NCBI GenBank assembly: GCA_003241485.1
Contig: QFQD01000008.1
Span: 1-64,000, forward strand
From: Ancylobacter novellus
GTDB taxonomy: Bacteria > Pseudomonadota > Alphaproteobacteria > Rhizobiales > Xanthobacteraceae
Direction of reading: 5' to 3'
DNA: 64,000 nucleotides
This document shows positions 1 through 8,562 of this stretch, piece after piece. The notes below the pieces were generated by a model. That model searched no databases, was not told the DNA's origin, and saw only the letters and a list, made by a program, of their open reading frames with translations. Position 1 is the stretch's first letter; every line of letters starts with the position of its first letter. The position numbers and the translations under genes are program-made.

Positions 1-1
1 G

Positions 2-97
2 GGCGCGATGACCACGCTGGGCATCGCCTATACCGGCCAGTTCGGCGACGGCGTCCAGCAGAACGGCTTCAACGCTACGCTCAAGGTCAGCTTCTGA
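2..97 (+). CDS. Autotransporter beta-barrel C-terminus (partial)
   Basis: Only the last 31 codons lie in the window; the gene starts upstream. The translated end (…YTGQFGDGVQQNGFNATLKVSF) has alternating hydrophobic residues and a terminal phenylalanine, the BAM-recognition signature of the last strand of autotransporter barrels. The Y-x-G-x-F-x-x-G-x-Q-x-x-G-F pattern is typical of the autotransporter beta-domain of large Hyphomicrobiales surface proteins. The passenger domain is not visible, so its function cannot be stated. Confidence 0.6.
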   Translation, partial: GAMTTLGIAYTGQFGDGVQQNGFNATLKVSF

Positions 98-126
98 GGA
101 TGAGGGCCGGGGAGGGGAAGGCCGGC

Positions 127-615
127 CTAGCGTGGGCCGGCCTTCCCCGCGAATCCCCCGGTCTGCCGCAGGGCCTCGCCGAGAATCATCGCCCCGGCCA
201 CGGCAACGTTCAGCGAGCGCAGATTGGGTGCCATAGGCACGATGATTCGCGCCTGCGCCAGCCTGTGCACATCTTCCGGCACGCCCGCGCTTTCGCGGCC
301 GAGCAGCAGTACGTCGCTCGGGTCGAAGGAGAAATCGACATAGGGCACGGCACCGCTCGTGGTGCAGAGCACGAGCCGGCGGCCCTCATCTTCGCGCCAG
401 GCCTGGAAGGCCTCGAAGCTCGCATGCCGGCGGATGGCGGTGCGGTCGAGATAATCCATGCCGGCGCGGCGAAAGCCGGCATCGCCCACGGGAAAACCGG
501 CCGGCTCGATGATGTGCAGCGACAGGCCGAAACAGGCGGCGGTGCGCGCCAGCGTGCCAGCATTCTGGGCGATGTCGGGCTGGTAGAGGGCAAGGGCGAG
601 CGTCATTGTCGGCAT
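127..615 (-). CDS. trmL: tRNA (cytidine(34)-2'-O)-methyltransferase TrmL
   Basis: A SPOUT-class methyltransferase predicted to 2'-O-methylate the wobble C/U34 of tRNA-Leu isoacceptors in the cytoplasm. The protein is 162 aa, the normal TrmL length. It begins MPTMTLALALYQPDIAQN, where the ALYQPDIAQNAGTLAR segment is the family N-terminus. The C-terminal SPOUT knot motifs are LLGRESAGVPEDV and IIVPMAPNLRSLNVAVA, including the conserved N-LRSLN SAM-binding loop. The frame stays open upstream to 822, but the extra residues have no family character, so I use the ATG at 615 (the ATG at 606 is also possible). It is divergent from petA. Confidence 0.9.
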   Translation of the reverse strand: MPTMTLALALYQPDIAQNAGTLARTAACFGLSLHIIEPAGFPVGDAGFRRAGMDYLDRTAIRRHASFEAFQAWREDEGRRLVLCTTSGAVPYVDFSFDPSDVLLLGRESAGVPEDVHRLAQARIIVPMAPNLRSLNVAVAGAMILGEALRQTGGFAGKAGPR

Positions 616-758
616 GCCGGGCTGGAGCGTTGCGGGAAGCCGGCGTGTCGTGTGCGCCGGCAAAGGGCGGTAAGTGCCGTCGCCAACTCTACGGCATGTG
701 ACGAAAGGGTGGGGGGCAGGACGGACTGCCGCACTGTGTTCATCTGGACAAGCAACGG

Positions 759-784
759 TTCGAGTGCAATTAGAGGCACTCGAA
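759..784. repeat. Perfect 9-bp inverted repeat between trmL and petA
   Basis: Arms TTCGAGTGC (759-767) and GCACTCGAA (776-784) are separated by AATTAGAG. The repeat lies about 117 bp upstream of the petA start and 144 bp upstream of trmL. No U-tract follows on either strand, so a regulator operator or RNA hairpin is likelier than a terminator. Its role is unknown. Confidence 0.5.
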
Positions 785-900
785 GGTAGGGTCGACCGTG
801 GACCGTGCTTTTGCACCGCCATGTTTGCGCGAGCGGCAAGATTCGCAGCACCGGCGGGGCGCGTTCAGCGGTCAGTGGCATAAGGGGAAAGGGAACCATC

Positions 901-1467
901 GTGGCAGCAACCGAGACGGCGGGAACCACGCGCCGCGACTTCCTCTATATAGCGACCGGCGCCATGGGCGCGGTCGGCGCCGCCGCCCTGGTGTGGCCTT
1001 TCGTTTCCCAGCTGCAGCCCGATGCCTCGGTGCTGGCGCTGTCGTCGACCGAGGTCGACCTCTCGCAGATCGCCGAGGGGCAGATCGTCACGGTGAAGTG
1101 GCGCGGCAAGCCTGTGTTCGTGTGGAACCGCACGCCGAAGGACATTGAAGAGGCGAAGGCGACCCAGCTTTCCGTGCTGATCGATCCGATCGCGCGCAAC
1201 GCGAATCTCGCGCCCGACGCCCCGGCCACCGACGCGAACCGTGCCGCCGAAGGCGAGGGCCGCGAGAAGTGGCTCGTCGTCATCGGCATCTGCACGCATC
1301 TGGGCTGCGTGCCGATCGGCCATATGGGTGAATATGACGGCTGGTTCTGCCCGTGCCATGGCTCCGAATATGACGGCGCGGGTCGCGTGCGTCGCGGGCC
1401 GGCGCCGGAGAATCTGGCGATTCCGCCCTACAAGTTCGTGTCCGACACGAAGATCTCCATCGGCTGA
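901..1467 (+). CDS. petA: Cytochrome bc1 Rieske iron-sulfur subunit
   Basis: The Rieske [2Fe-2S] protein of ubiquinol:cytochrome c oxidoreductase, which takes one electron from quinol at the Qo site. I use the GTG at 901, preceded by a purine-rich AAGGGGAAAGGG; this gives 188 aa. The N-terminus carries the twin-arginine motif TTRRDFL followed by a hydrophobic anchor (GAMGAVGAAALVWPF). Cluster ligands are seen in CTHLGC (C131, H133) and CPCHGS (C150, H153), with C136 and C152 placed to form the usual disulfide. It is the first gene of petABC; petB follows after 23 bp. Confidence 0.95.
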   Translation: MAATETAGTTRRDFLYIATGAMGAVGAAALVWPFVSQLQPDASVLALSSTEVDLSQIAEGQIVTVKWRGKPVFVWNRTPKDIEEAKATQLSVLIDPIARNANLAPDAPATDANRAAEGEGREKWLVVIGICTHLGCVPIGHMGEYDGWFCPCHGSEYDGAGRVRRGPAPENLAIPPYKFVSDTKISIG

Positions 1468-1490
1468 GCCGGCTTCAGGGATACTGACAG

Positions 1491-2765
1491 ATGAGCGGAC
1501 ACTCCACGTTCGAGCCGAAGCACCCGGCACTCAAGTGGTTCGAAAGCCGACTGCCACTGGTCGGCCTGATCCATTCCTCCTTCGTCGCCTACCCGACGCC
1601 CCGTAACCTGAATTACTGGTGGACCTTCGGCGGCATCCTGTCGCTGATGCTGGTCTGCCAGATTCTGACGGGCGTTGTGCTGGTGATGCACTACACCCCG
1701 CATGTGACGCTCGCCTTCGACTCGGTCGAGCACATCATGCGCGACGTGAGCTATGGCTGGCTGCTGCGCTACATGCACGCCAACGGCGCGTCGATGTTCT
1801 TCATCGCGGTGTACATCCACATGTTCCGCGGCCTCTATTACGGGTCCTACAAGGCTCCGCGCGAGGTGCTGTGGATCCTCGGCTGCATCATCTACCTCCT
1901 GATGATGGCGACCGCGTTCATGGGCTACGTGCTGCCGTGGGGCCAGATGAGCTTCTGGGGCGCCACCGTCATCACCAACCTGTTCTCAGCCTTCCCGGTG
2001 GTCGGCCCGACCATCGTCGAGTGGCTGTGGGGTGGCTTCGCGGTCGATAACCCGACGCTGAACCGCTTCTTCTCGCTGCACTATCTGCTGCCCTTCATGA
2101 TCGCCGGCGTCGTCGTGCTTCACGTCTGGGCGCTGCATGTGGTCGGCCAGAACAACCCCACGGGCGTTGAGCCGAAGTCGCCGAAGGACACCGTGCCGTT
2201 CACCCCGTACGCGACCATCAAGGACGGGTTCGGGATGGTCTGCTTCCTGATCTTCTTCTCGTGGTTCCTGTTCTACATCCCGAACTATCTCGGCCACGCC
2301 GACAACTACATCCCGGCCAACCCGCTGGTAACGCCCGCGCACATCGTGCCGGAATGGTACTACCTGCCGTTCTACGCCATGCTGCGTGCCGTTCCCGACA
2401 AGCTCGGCGGCGTGCTCACCATGTTCGGCGCCATCGCGGTGCTGTTCTTCGTGCCGTGGCTCGACACCTCCAAGGTCCGCTCGGGCGTGTACCGCCCGCT
2501 GTTCAAGCAGTTCTTCTGGATCTGGATCGCGGTGTGCATCGGGCTGGGCTGGCTCGGCTCGAAGCCGGCCGAGGGCGGCTATGTCATCGCCGGCCGCATC
2601 CTGACCGTGTGGTACTTCGCGCACTTCCTCATCATCCTTCCGCTGCTCGGCCTGTTCGAGAAGCCGAAGGCGGTGCCGGCCTCGATCACCGAGGCCGTGC
2701 TGGGAAAGAACAAGGGCGGAGCTCCCGCCTCGGCCGGCGTGTCGGCGCCGCAGACGAAGGGTTGA
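1491..2765 (+). CDS. petB: Cytochrome b of the bc1 complex
   Basis: The membrane-embedded core of complex III, binding hemes bL and bH and forming the Qo and Qi sites. At 424 aa it matches alphaproteobacterial PetB. Visible family elements are the N-terminal NYWWTFGG, the heme-ligand helices around RYMHANGASMFF and IHMFRG, YVLPWGQMSFWGATVIT on the Qo cd1 side, a second histidine pair in the RFFSLHYLLPF…VVLHVWALH region, and the PEWYYLPFYAMLRAVPDK (PEWY) motif essential for quinol oxidation. It lies between petA and petC in one operon. Confidence 0.97.
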   Translation: MSGHSTFEPKHPALKWFESRLPLVGLIHSSFVAYPTPRNLNYWWTFGGILSLMLVCQILTGVVLVMHYTPHVTLAFDSVEHIMRDVSYGWLLRYMHANGASMFFIAVYIHMFRGLYYGSYKAPREVLWILGCIIYLLMMATAFMGYVLPWGQMSFWGATVITNLFSAFPVVGPTIVEWLWGGFAVDNPTLNRFFSLHYLLPFMIAGVVVLHVWALHVVGQNNPTGVEPKSPKDTVPFTPYATIKDGFGMVCFLIFFSWFLFYIPNYLGHADNYIPANPLVTPAHIVPEWYYLPFYAMLRAVPDKLGGVLTMFGAIAVLFFVPWLDTSKVRSGVYRPLFKQFFWIWIAVCIGLGWLGSKPAEGGYVIAGRILTVWYFAHFLIILPLLGLFEKPKAVPASITEAVLGKNKGGAPASAGVSAPQTKG

Positions 2766-2775
2766 GCGGAACATC

Positions 2776-3630
2776 ATGAGCAACACCATGTCCTTCCGTT
2801 CCTCCCTTCTCCGTCCGCTCGCTGCCTGCGCGCTGGTGCTCGGGATCGGCTTCGCCCCGGCGCTGGCCGCCGAGGGCGCGCCCAAGCCGCACCGCGAGGA
2901 CTGGAGCTTCGCCGGCCCGTTCGGCAAGTTCGACCGGGCGCAGCTGCAGCGCGGCTTCCAGGTGTTCAAGGAGGTCTGCTCCTCCTGTCACTCCGCGCAT
3001 CTGCTGGCCTTCCGCAACCTGGCGCAGGAAGGCGGGCCGCAGTTCAGCGAAGCGCAGGCCAAGGCGGTCGCCGAGGGTTACCAGATCCAGGACGGCCCCA
3101 ACGACGCGGGCGACATGTTCGAGCGCCCCGGCCGGCTGTCCGACCACTGGCCCTCGCCGTTCCCGAACGAGCAGGCCGCGCGCGCCTCGAATGGCGGCGC
3201 CTACCCGCCGGACTTCTCGACGCTGGCCAAGGCGCGGACCTATGAGGTCGGCTTCCCCGGCTTCCTGATCGACATCTTCACCCAGTATCAGGAGCAGGGG
3301 CCGGACTACATCCACGCCCTGCTGAACGGCTACAAAGAGGCGCCGGAAGGCTTCTCGGTGCCCGAGGGCGCGCATTACAACGCGTACTTCCCCGGCCACG
3401 CCATCAAGATGCCGCAGCCGATCTCGGACGACCAGGTGACCTATACCGACGGCACCCCCCAGACGGTCGACCAGTATTCGCGCGACGTGACCGCCTTCAT
3501 GATGTGGGTGGCCGAGCCGCACCTCGAAACGCGCAAGCGTATCGGTTTCCAGGTGATGATCTTCCTGATCATCTTCGCGGGCCTGCTCTACTTCACCAAG
3601 AAGAAGGTGTGGAAGAGCGTCGAGCACTGA
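2776..3630 (+). CDS. petC: Cytochrome c1 of the bc1 complex
   Basis: The membrane-anchored c-type cytochrome that passes electrons from the Rieske protein to soluble cytochrome c. The 284-aa product has a Sec signal (LAACALVLGIGFAPALAA), the covalent heme site CSSCH (C68-H72), the distal Met ligand region near HAIKMPQPISD, and a single C-terminal TM anchor (GFQVMIFLIIFAGLLYF) followed by a basic tail. It starts 10 bp after petB and ends the operon; a strong terminator lies 29 bp downstream. Confidence 0.97.
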   Translation: MSNTMSFRSSLLRPLAACALVLGIGFAPALAAEGAPKPHREDWSFAGPFGKFDRAQLQRGFQVFKEVCSSCHSAHLLAFRNLAQEGGPQFSEAQAKAVAEGYQIQDGPNDAGDMFERPGRLSDHWPSPFPNEQAARASNGGAYPPDFSTLAKARTYEVGFPGFLIDIFTQYQEQGPDYIHALLNGYKEAPEGFSVPEGAHYNAYFPGHAIKMPQPISDDQVTYTDGTPQTVDQYSRDVTAFMMWVAEPHLETRKRIGFQVMIFLIIFAGLLYFTKKKVWKSVEH

Positions 3631-3658
3631 GCAGCGTTCGCGTCCGACCCACATATGC

Positions 3659-3685
3659 AAAGGGCCCCGAAAGGGGCCCTTTTTG
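3659..3685 (+). terminator. Rho-independent terminator of petABC
   Basis: AGGGCCCC / GGGGCCCT stem with a GAAA tetraloop (3661-3680), extended by A-T pairs and followed by TTTTTG. It lies between petC and the convergent glycosyltransferase gene and has A-rich bases on the other side, so it may act in both directions. Confidence 0.9.
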
Positions 3686-3707
3686 TTTCCAACGGCTCCG
3701 CACGACG

Positions 3708-4766
3708 TCAGCGCCGGCGCGCATATTCGTCGGCCGTCTCGCGATAGACCTGTTCGATCTGCGCACAGATGGCGTCCGGGCTGTAGAGCGGCGCGCGCGC
3801 AAGGCCTGCCTCCGCAAGGGAGTGGCGCAGGGCCTCGTTTTCGAGCAGCTCGACGATCGCCGCGCCAAACGCCTCGTCGTCGCGGATCAGGCCGAACGTG
3901 CCATTCTCCAGCACATCGCGCGCGCCCCCGTTGGGGGTGGTGACGATCGCCGTGCCGGAGGCCATGGCCTCGATGTAGGGGATCCCGAACCCCTCATAGA
4001 GGCTGGGATAGGCGAACACCCAGCTCTGCGCCAATCCTTCCGCGAGATCCTTATCGGACGCCTTTGCGAGGTGGACGACGGAGGGATGCGGCGGGCAATG
4101 GTCGCTCACGAAGAAGAGCTTCGCGTCGGGGTGGCGGGGAAGCACGCGCTCGATGAAGGTCTTGTAGAGCAGGGCGCCGCGCTTTCGCCCCTCCCAGGTG
4201 CCGACATAAAAGACCGACGGGTACGGTGTTTTCGGGCGCGGCGCGAAAATGGACATGTCGACGCTGAGGCCGATGTGGTAGCGGCTGCCATAGAGCTGCT
4301 GGGTCTCGGTGCCGATAGCGATGGACGTCGTGGCAAGGCGCGCCGACAGCTTCTCGAATTCGTAGACGATCCGCTGCATGGCACGGCGCTTGAGTGACTG
4401 CGCCGTCCGCGATTCATGCAGCGCGCTGCCGTTGAACGTCCGCACCACGGGAGCGTTACGGCGCACGAAGAACCAGTCGTCGCCATGGAAATGCAGCACG
4501 TCGAAGCCACTGAAATCGACCGTGTTCAAAAGCACAGGGCTCACAAGCAGCCGCGTCAGCTTGCGCCGGTTTGTCGGGTTCAGAATGCTGCGATGTTGGT
4601 ACATGGCGCCTGTCGGCGGCGTGCCGGAGCTGAAGACGGTCAGCTCGCAATTGCCGCGCTGCGTCAGGGACTGGGCCAGGCGATGAACGGCGGCTTCCAC
4701 GCCGCCCTTCTTGCCGAAATCTCCCGGCAAGGTGGCATGGTACATCGCGATACGCAGTCGACGCAT
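3708..4766 (-). CDS. GT4-type glycosyltransferase family protein
   Basis: A GT-B fold retaining glycosyltransferase, probably acting on a cell-surface polysaccharide or lipid; donor and acceptor are unknown. The 352-aa product starts MRRLRIAMYHATLP at 4766, with AGGA about 9 bp upstream. The N-terminal domain has the glycine-rich acceptor/donor loop GDFGKKGGVEAAVHRLA. The C-terminal domain has VFYVGTWEGRKRG and the E-x7-E motif EGFGIPYIE followed by AMASGTAIVTTPNGG, typical of GT4 enzymes. It is convergent with petC and lies 91 bp after the MaoC pair on the same strand. No other polysaccharide genes are nearby. Confidence 0.85.
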   Translation of the reverse strand: MRRLRIAMYHATLPGDFGKKGGVEAAVHRLAQSLTQRGNCELTVFSSGTPPTGAMYQHRSILNPTNRRKLTRLLVSPVLLNTVDFSGFDVLHFHGDDWFFVRRNAPVVRTFNGSALHESRTAQSLKRRAMQRIVYEFEKLSARLATTSIAIGTETQQLYGSRYHIGLSVDMSIFAPRPKTPYPSVFYVGTWEGRKRGALLYKTFIERVLPRHPDAKLFFVSDHCPPHPSVVHLAKASDKDLAEGLAQSWVFAYPSLYEGFGIPYIEAMASGTAIVTTPNGGARDVLENGTFGLIRDDEAFGAAIVELLENEALRHSLAEAGLARAPLYSPDAICAQIEQVYRETADEYARRR

Positions 4767-4857
4767 GAAAATATCCTGCCGAAGAATCGATAGAGTATGG
4801 GAGACGGTATCAGGCCGGGCGATGCTACCACGCCGGCGTGAGACGAGCGGCGTTACC

Positions 4858-5334
4858 TCACGTCTCCAGCCGCTCCACGAACACGCAGTTCGTAACCTCG
4901 AAACTGAGCCGTCCGTCTGCATCCAAGGCGGTGTCGTGGGTGAACACCAGGCCCCATTCCGGCCTTGACTGGCTCTGCTTCTTCGACACGACCTCGCTTT
5001 CAAAGGTCAGCGTGTCGCCCGCGCGCACGGGGCGGAGCCAGTGCAGGTTCTTGAAGCCGGGGGAGGGGCCGACGCGCGGCACCTTGCGCCCCTCGCGGCG
5101 CAGCCTCTCGTGCAGCCGGGCGCAGGCCTGTGCCCGCAGTTTCGAGGCGATGGCGGCCGTGTACCAGCCGGAGGCCACAAGTCCGCCGAAATGGGTGCGT
5201 GCGCCGGCGCCCGCCTCCAGATGGAAGGCCTGCGGATCCCAGGCGCGGGCGAAGGCGACCATCTCTTCCTCGCGGAAGGTGTGGGCGCCCAGCCGGGTGG
5301 TCTCGCCGATGTCGATGTCCTCGAAGAAAAGCAT
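4858..5334 (-). CDS. MaoC-like (R)-specific enoyl-CoA hydratase family protein
   Basis: A single hot-dog-fold protein of 158 aa, probably a hydratase or dehydratase of an acyl-CoA thioester. The hydratase-2 region is visible: FARAWDPQAFHLE (D…H catalytic pair; the consensus is D-x4-H) and FGGLVASGWYTAAIASKL. The C-terminal part (RPEWGLVFTHDTALDADG) is MaoC-like. It lies 12 bp downstream of a second MaoC-like gene of similar length, and the two probably form one transcript. Its substrate cannot be told from sequence. Confidence 0.85.
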   Translation of the reverse strand: MLFFEDIDIGETTRLGAHTFREEEMVAFARAWDPQAFHLEAGAGARTHFGGLVASGWYTAAIASKLRAQACARLHERLRREGRKVPRVGPSPGFKNLHWLRPVRAGDTLTFESEVVSKKQSQSRPEWGLVFTHDTALDADGRLSFEVTNCVFVERLET

Positions 5335-5346
5335 CGCTCTCGCCCC

Positions 5347-5805
5347 TCACGCTGGCCGGAAGCCGGGATTGCGCCGACCCAGCATGACGGTGCCGACGAG
5401 ATCCATCATCACGTTCTTGTCGGCGTCGATCAGTTCAAAGCGGAATTTGACCAGACCGAGCTCCGGGCGGCTCTTGGAGGAGCGCGTCTCCAGCACTTCC
5501 CGGCGCAGGCTGAGCACCGTGCCGGGATGGACAGGTTTCAGGAAGCGCGCCTCGTCTATGCCGGGAGAGCCGAGGCATTCCGTGTCGTTTAGGAAGCCGT
5601 CAGCGGCAAGACGCATGACGATGCAGCACAGATGCCAACCCGAGGCGGACAGCCCGCCCAGCCGCGTCGCCTCGGCCGCAGAATCGTCGAGATGGATCGG
5701 GGCGGGATCATAGTCGCGCGCGAAGGCGACGATTTCCTCGCGGCCGACCACATAGCGGCCACAGGTCGCGACGTGGCCCTCGTCGAAGTCTTCCCAGAAC
5801 CGCAT
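5347..5805 (-). CDS. MaoC-like (R)-specific enoyl-CoA hydratase family protein
   Basis: Second hot-dog-fold MaoC protein, 152 aa from the ATG at 5805, which has GGGAGGG upstream. The catalytic segment is FARDYDPAPIHLDD (D-x4-H), followed by RLGGLSASGWHLCCIVMRL. It is clearly paralogous to the next gene (shared FxEDxDxG start, SRPELGLV versus SRPEWGLV near the C-terminus). A tandem duplication with possible heterodimer formation is plausible. It sits downstream of ychF on the same strand. Confidence 0.85.
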   Translation of the reverse strand: MRFWEDFDEGHVATCGRYVVGREEIVAFARDYDPAPIHLDDSAAEATRLGGLSASGWHLCCIVMRLAADGFLNDTECLGSPGIDEARFLKPVHPGTVLSLRREVLETRSSKSRPELGLVKFRFELIDADKNVMMDLVGTVMLGRRNPGFRPA

Positions 5806-5934
5806 GTCCCTCCCGCCCATCCCCCACGCGCGCCCGGACGTCCGGTCGCGCGACTTTTGCTCTTACCTCTTGGGAACGCGATCTCACGGGAGCGCGTTCA
5901 CCGGGTCAAGGGGCGTGATGGGGCAGGCGGGCCC

Positions 5935-7032
5935 TCAGTTGGCGAAGCGGAAGTGCAGCACGTCGCCATCGGCGACGACATATTCCTTGCCTTCAAGCCG
6001 CAGCCGGCCGGCATCGCGCGCGCCGGCCTCACCCTTGCCCTTGACGTAATCGTCAAACGCAATGGTCTCAGCGCGGATGAAGCCCTTTTCAAAATCGGAG
6101 TGGATGACGCCCGCCGCGGCCGGGGCCTTGGTGCCGGCGGTGATGGTCCAGGCGCGCGCTTCCTTCGGGCCGACGGTGAAATAGGTGACGAGCTTCAGCA
6201 ACTCGTAGCCGGTGCGGATGATGCGGTTGAGGCCCGGCTCCTCGAGGTCGATGGCTTCGAGATAGTCCTTCTGCTCCTCGGCCGGCAGAACGGCGATCTC
6301 GCTCTCGATCTTGGCCGAGACAACCACCGCCTTCGCGCCTTCCTCGGCGGCGCGGGCGAACACCTCGGCGGAGAGGGAATTGCCATTCTTGGCCGAGGCT
6401 TCCTCGACATTGCAGACATAAAGCACAGGCTTGGAGGAGAGCAGGCCGAGCATGCGGAAAGCCTTCTCCTCCTCCGGCTTGACGTCGACCAGCCGGGCCG
6501 GCTTGCCGTCGCGCAACAGGACGAGGGCGCGGGTCATCAGCTCAAGGCTCTCCTTGGCTTCCTTGTCGCCGCCCTTGGCCTTCTTCTCCAGCGCGCCCGC
6601 ACGCTTCTCCAGGCTTTCGAGATCGGCCAGCATCAGCTCGGTCTCGATGGTCTCGATGTCCGACACCGGGGCGAGCTTGCCCTCGACATGGGTGACGTCC
6701 GAATCCTCGAAGCAGCGCACCACATGGGCGATGGCGTCGCATTCGCGGATATTGGCGAGGAACTGGTTGCCGAGGCCCTCGCCCTTGGAGGCGCCGCGTA
6801 CCAGACCGGCGATGTCCACGAAGGTCAGGCGGGTGGGGATGATCTGCTGCGAGCCGGCAATGGCGGCAAGCGTCTCAAGACGCGGATCGGGCACGGCGAC
6901 ATCGCCGACATTCGGTTCGATGGTGCAGAACGGGTAGTTCGCGGCCTGCGCCGCGGCTGTCTGCGTCAGCGCGTTGAATAGGGTCGACTTGCCGACATTG
7001 GGCAGGCCGACGATGCCGCATTTGAAGCCCAT
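5935..7032 (-). CDS. ychF: Redox-regulated ATPase YchF (Obg family)
   Basis: A translation-associated P-loop NTPase that prefers ATP and binds the ribosome. The 365-aa protein shows G1 GLPNVGKST, G3 DIAGLVRGASKGEGLGNQFL, and the altered G4 motif NVEE in place of NKxD (YVCNVEEASAK), which explains the ATP preference. A coiled-coil insertion lies around residues 130-170, and a C-terminal TGS domain ends in EGKEYVVADGDVLHFRF. It follows pth and rplY, the usual Hyphomicrobiales order. Confidence 0.97.
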   Translation of the reverse strand: MGFKCGIVGLPNVGKSTLFNALTQTAAAQAANYPFCTIEPNVGDVAVPDPRLETLAAIAGSQQIIPTRLTFVDIAGLVRGASKGEGLGNQFLANIRECDAIAHVVRCFEDSDVTHVEGKLAPVSDIETIETELMLADLESLEKRAGALEKKAKGGDKEAKESLELMTRALVLLRDGKPARLVDVKPEEEKAFRMLGLLSSKPVLYVCNVEEASAKNGNSLSAEVFARAAEEGAKAVVVSAKIESEIAVLPAEEQKDYLEAIDLEEPGLNRIIRTGYELLKLVTYFTVGPKEARAWTITAGTKAPAAAGVIHSDFEKGFIRAETIAFDDYVKGKGEAGARDAGRLRLEGKEYVVADGDVLHFRFAN

Positions 7033-7122
7033 GGTGCGATGCTCTGTCCGATAAGATGTTGGCGCCGTGGTTAGGCAAGAGATGGTGCCGGCGCAAGAGG
7101 CACGAGGTGCCCGCGCGCCGGC

Positions 7123-7734
7123 TCAGGATTTTCCGCCGCCGGGCGGGTTGATGGTGCCGAAGCCGCGCGCCTCCATGAGGAGATGCAGGCGGCTCTGAAA
7201 CTCTTCGAGCTTGCGCGCGACGAGAAGGCCCGCCAGTTCCGCGCAGCCGTCGCACACCGCCTCCACCCAGCCCTGCTCGGCCTTGGCGAAGTCGTTCAGC
7301 ACGTAATTGTGCACCAGCGCCTTGTCACCGGGATGGCCGATGCCGAGACGCACGCGGCCATAGTCATTGCCGCACTGCGCGGTGATGGATCGCAGGCCGT
7401 TGTGGCCGGCATTGCCGCCGCCGATCTTGGTGCGCACCTTGGCGGGCGGCAGGTCGAGCTCGTCGTGGAAGGCGAGGACGTCGCGCAGTTCGATCTTGTA
7501 GAAGCGCTGCGCCTCGGCGACGGCGCGCCCGCTCTCGTTCATATAGGTCTCGGGCAGCAGCGCGAGCACCTTCTGGCCTTCGATCTCGCCCTCGCAGGCG
7601 GCGCCCTGAAAGCGTCGGCGCCAGGGCGAGAAGCGGTGGCGACGTGCAATCGCGTCGACCGCCATGAAGCCGATATTGTGCCGGTTGCCGGCATATTTCG
7701 GCCCGGGATTGCCGAGCCCGGCGAACAGGAACAC
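7123..7734 (-). CDS. pth: Peptidyl-tRNA hydrolase
   Basis: Cleaves the ester bond of peptidyl-tRNAs released from stalled ribosomes. The 203-aa protein has the family N-terminus GLGNPGPKYAGNRHNIGF with the catalytic His in NRHNIG, then FHDELDLPPAKVRTKIGGGNAGHNGLRS (substrate-binding Asn and Asp) and RLGIGHPG. A short C-terminal extension ends in PPGGGKS. It lies between rplY and ychF, separated from rplY by a strong hairpin. Confidence 0.97.
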   Translation of the reverse strand: MFLFAGLGNPGPKYAGNRHNIGFMAVDAIARRHRFSPWRRRFQGAACEGEIEGQKVLALLPETYMNESGRAVAEAQRFYKIELRDVLAFHDELDLPPAKVRTKIGGGNAGHNGLRSITAQCGNDYGRVRLGIGHPGDKALVHNYVLNDFAKAEQGWVEAVCDGCAELAGLLVARKLEEFQSRLHLLMEARGFGTINPPGGGKS

Positions 7735-7805
7735 AGATCAACTCCCTGGAGCGCGATCCGAACGGCTGGCGCGCCCATGCGAGGGTACGCCTCCGGTAGA
7801 AACGA

Positions 7806-7835
7806 CTGGAGCCGGAAGCGGGCTTCCGGCTCCAG
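7806..7835 (-). terminator. Hairpin terminator between rplY and pth
   Basis: Perfect 14-bp arms CTGGAGCCGGAAGC (7806-7819) and GCTTCCGGCTCCAG (7822-7835) with almost no loop. On the minus strand it is followed by TCGTTTCT, a weak U-rich tract. It probably attenuates or ends rplY transcription before pth. Confidence 0.65.
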
Positions 7836-7888
7836 GAGCGATGGCAAGCGCGCGGGCCGCGACGGCCCGGCGGATCAGCCTGTCCGGA

Positions 7889-8512
7889 TCAGGACTTGGC
7901 GGCGTCCGCGGCGGCAGCAGCCGCCTCATCGGCCTCGGCCTCCTTGAGGCCGGTCGGGGCGGTGATGGTCGCCAGCGTGTCGTCGCCATGGCCGGCCCAG
8001 GTCACGCCCTTCGGCAGGGTGACCGCCGAGAGGTGGATGGAGTCGCCGAAGCTGTACTTCGCGACATCGACCTCGATGGCTTCCGGGATCGCATTGGCCG
8101 GAACATGCAGCGACACCGTGTGCGCGACGATGTTCAGCGTGGCGCCCTGCTTGATGGCCGGCGCGGTGTCGTTGTTGAGGAAGTGCACCGGCACATCGAC
8201 CGTCAGGCTGCTGCCCTTGGTCACGCGAAGGAAGTCGACATGCAGCGGCAGATCCTTGATCGGATCGAGCTGGTAGTCGCGCGGAATGACGTGGTGCTTG
8301 GCGCCGTCAACGTCGATGTTGAACAGCGTGGTCAGGAAATGGCCCGCATAGATGGTGCGGGTGATCTCGGTGTAGTCGAGCGTGATGCCGACGGGCGCCT
8401 TGCCGGCGCCGTAGATGACGGCGGGTACGCGACCGGCGCGGCGTTCTGCACGGGCGGCCCCCTTGCCGCTCTTCGTACGCGCCGTCGCCTTCAGTTCCTT
8501 GATGGCGGTCAT
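7889..8512 (-). CDS. rplY: 50S ribosomal protein L25 (Ctc/TL5 long form)
   Basis: A 5S-rRNA-binding large-subunit protein of the long Ctc class, 207 aa. The N-terminal L25 domain (ELKATARTKSGKGAARAERRAGRVPAVIYG) binds 5S rRNA, and the C-terminal TL5 beta domain follows from about residue 95. The tail is alanine/aspartate-rich. It heads rplY-pth-ychF. A GC hairpin with a T-rich flank (8547-8562) lies just upstream and may be the terminator of the preceding gene. Confidence 0.97.
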   Translation of the reverse strand: MTAIKELKATARTKSGKGAARAERRAGRVPAVIYGAGKAPVGITLDYTEITRTIYAGHFLTTLFNIDVDGAKHHVIPRDYQLDPIKDLPLHVDFLRVTKGSSLTVDVPVHFLNNDTAPAIKQGATLNIVAHTVSLHVPANAIPEAIEVDVAKYSFGDSIHLSAVTLPKGVTWAGHGDDTLATITAPTGLKEAEADEAAAAAADAAKS

Positions 8513-8546
8513 GGCTAGCTTCCTTGACAGGTTGTGAAAAGGAGAA

Positions 8547-8562
8547 GGCCGCTTGCGCGGCC
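8547..8562 (-). terminator. Hairpin upstream of rplY
   Basis: Stem GGCCGC / GCGGCC with a TTGC loop. Read on the minus strand it is followed by TTCTCCTTTTC, a reasonable U-rich tract. It lies 34 bp before the rplY start and about 140 bp after the end of the upstream exported-protein gene, so it may terminate that gene or act as an rplY leader structure. Confidence 0.45.
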
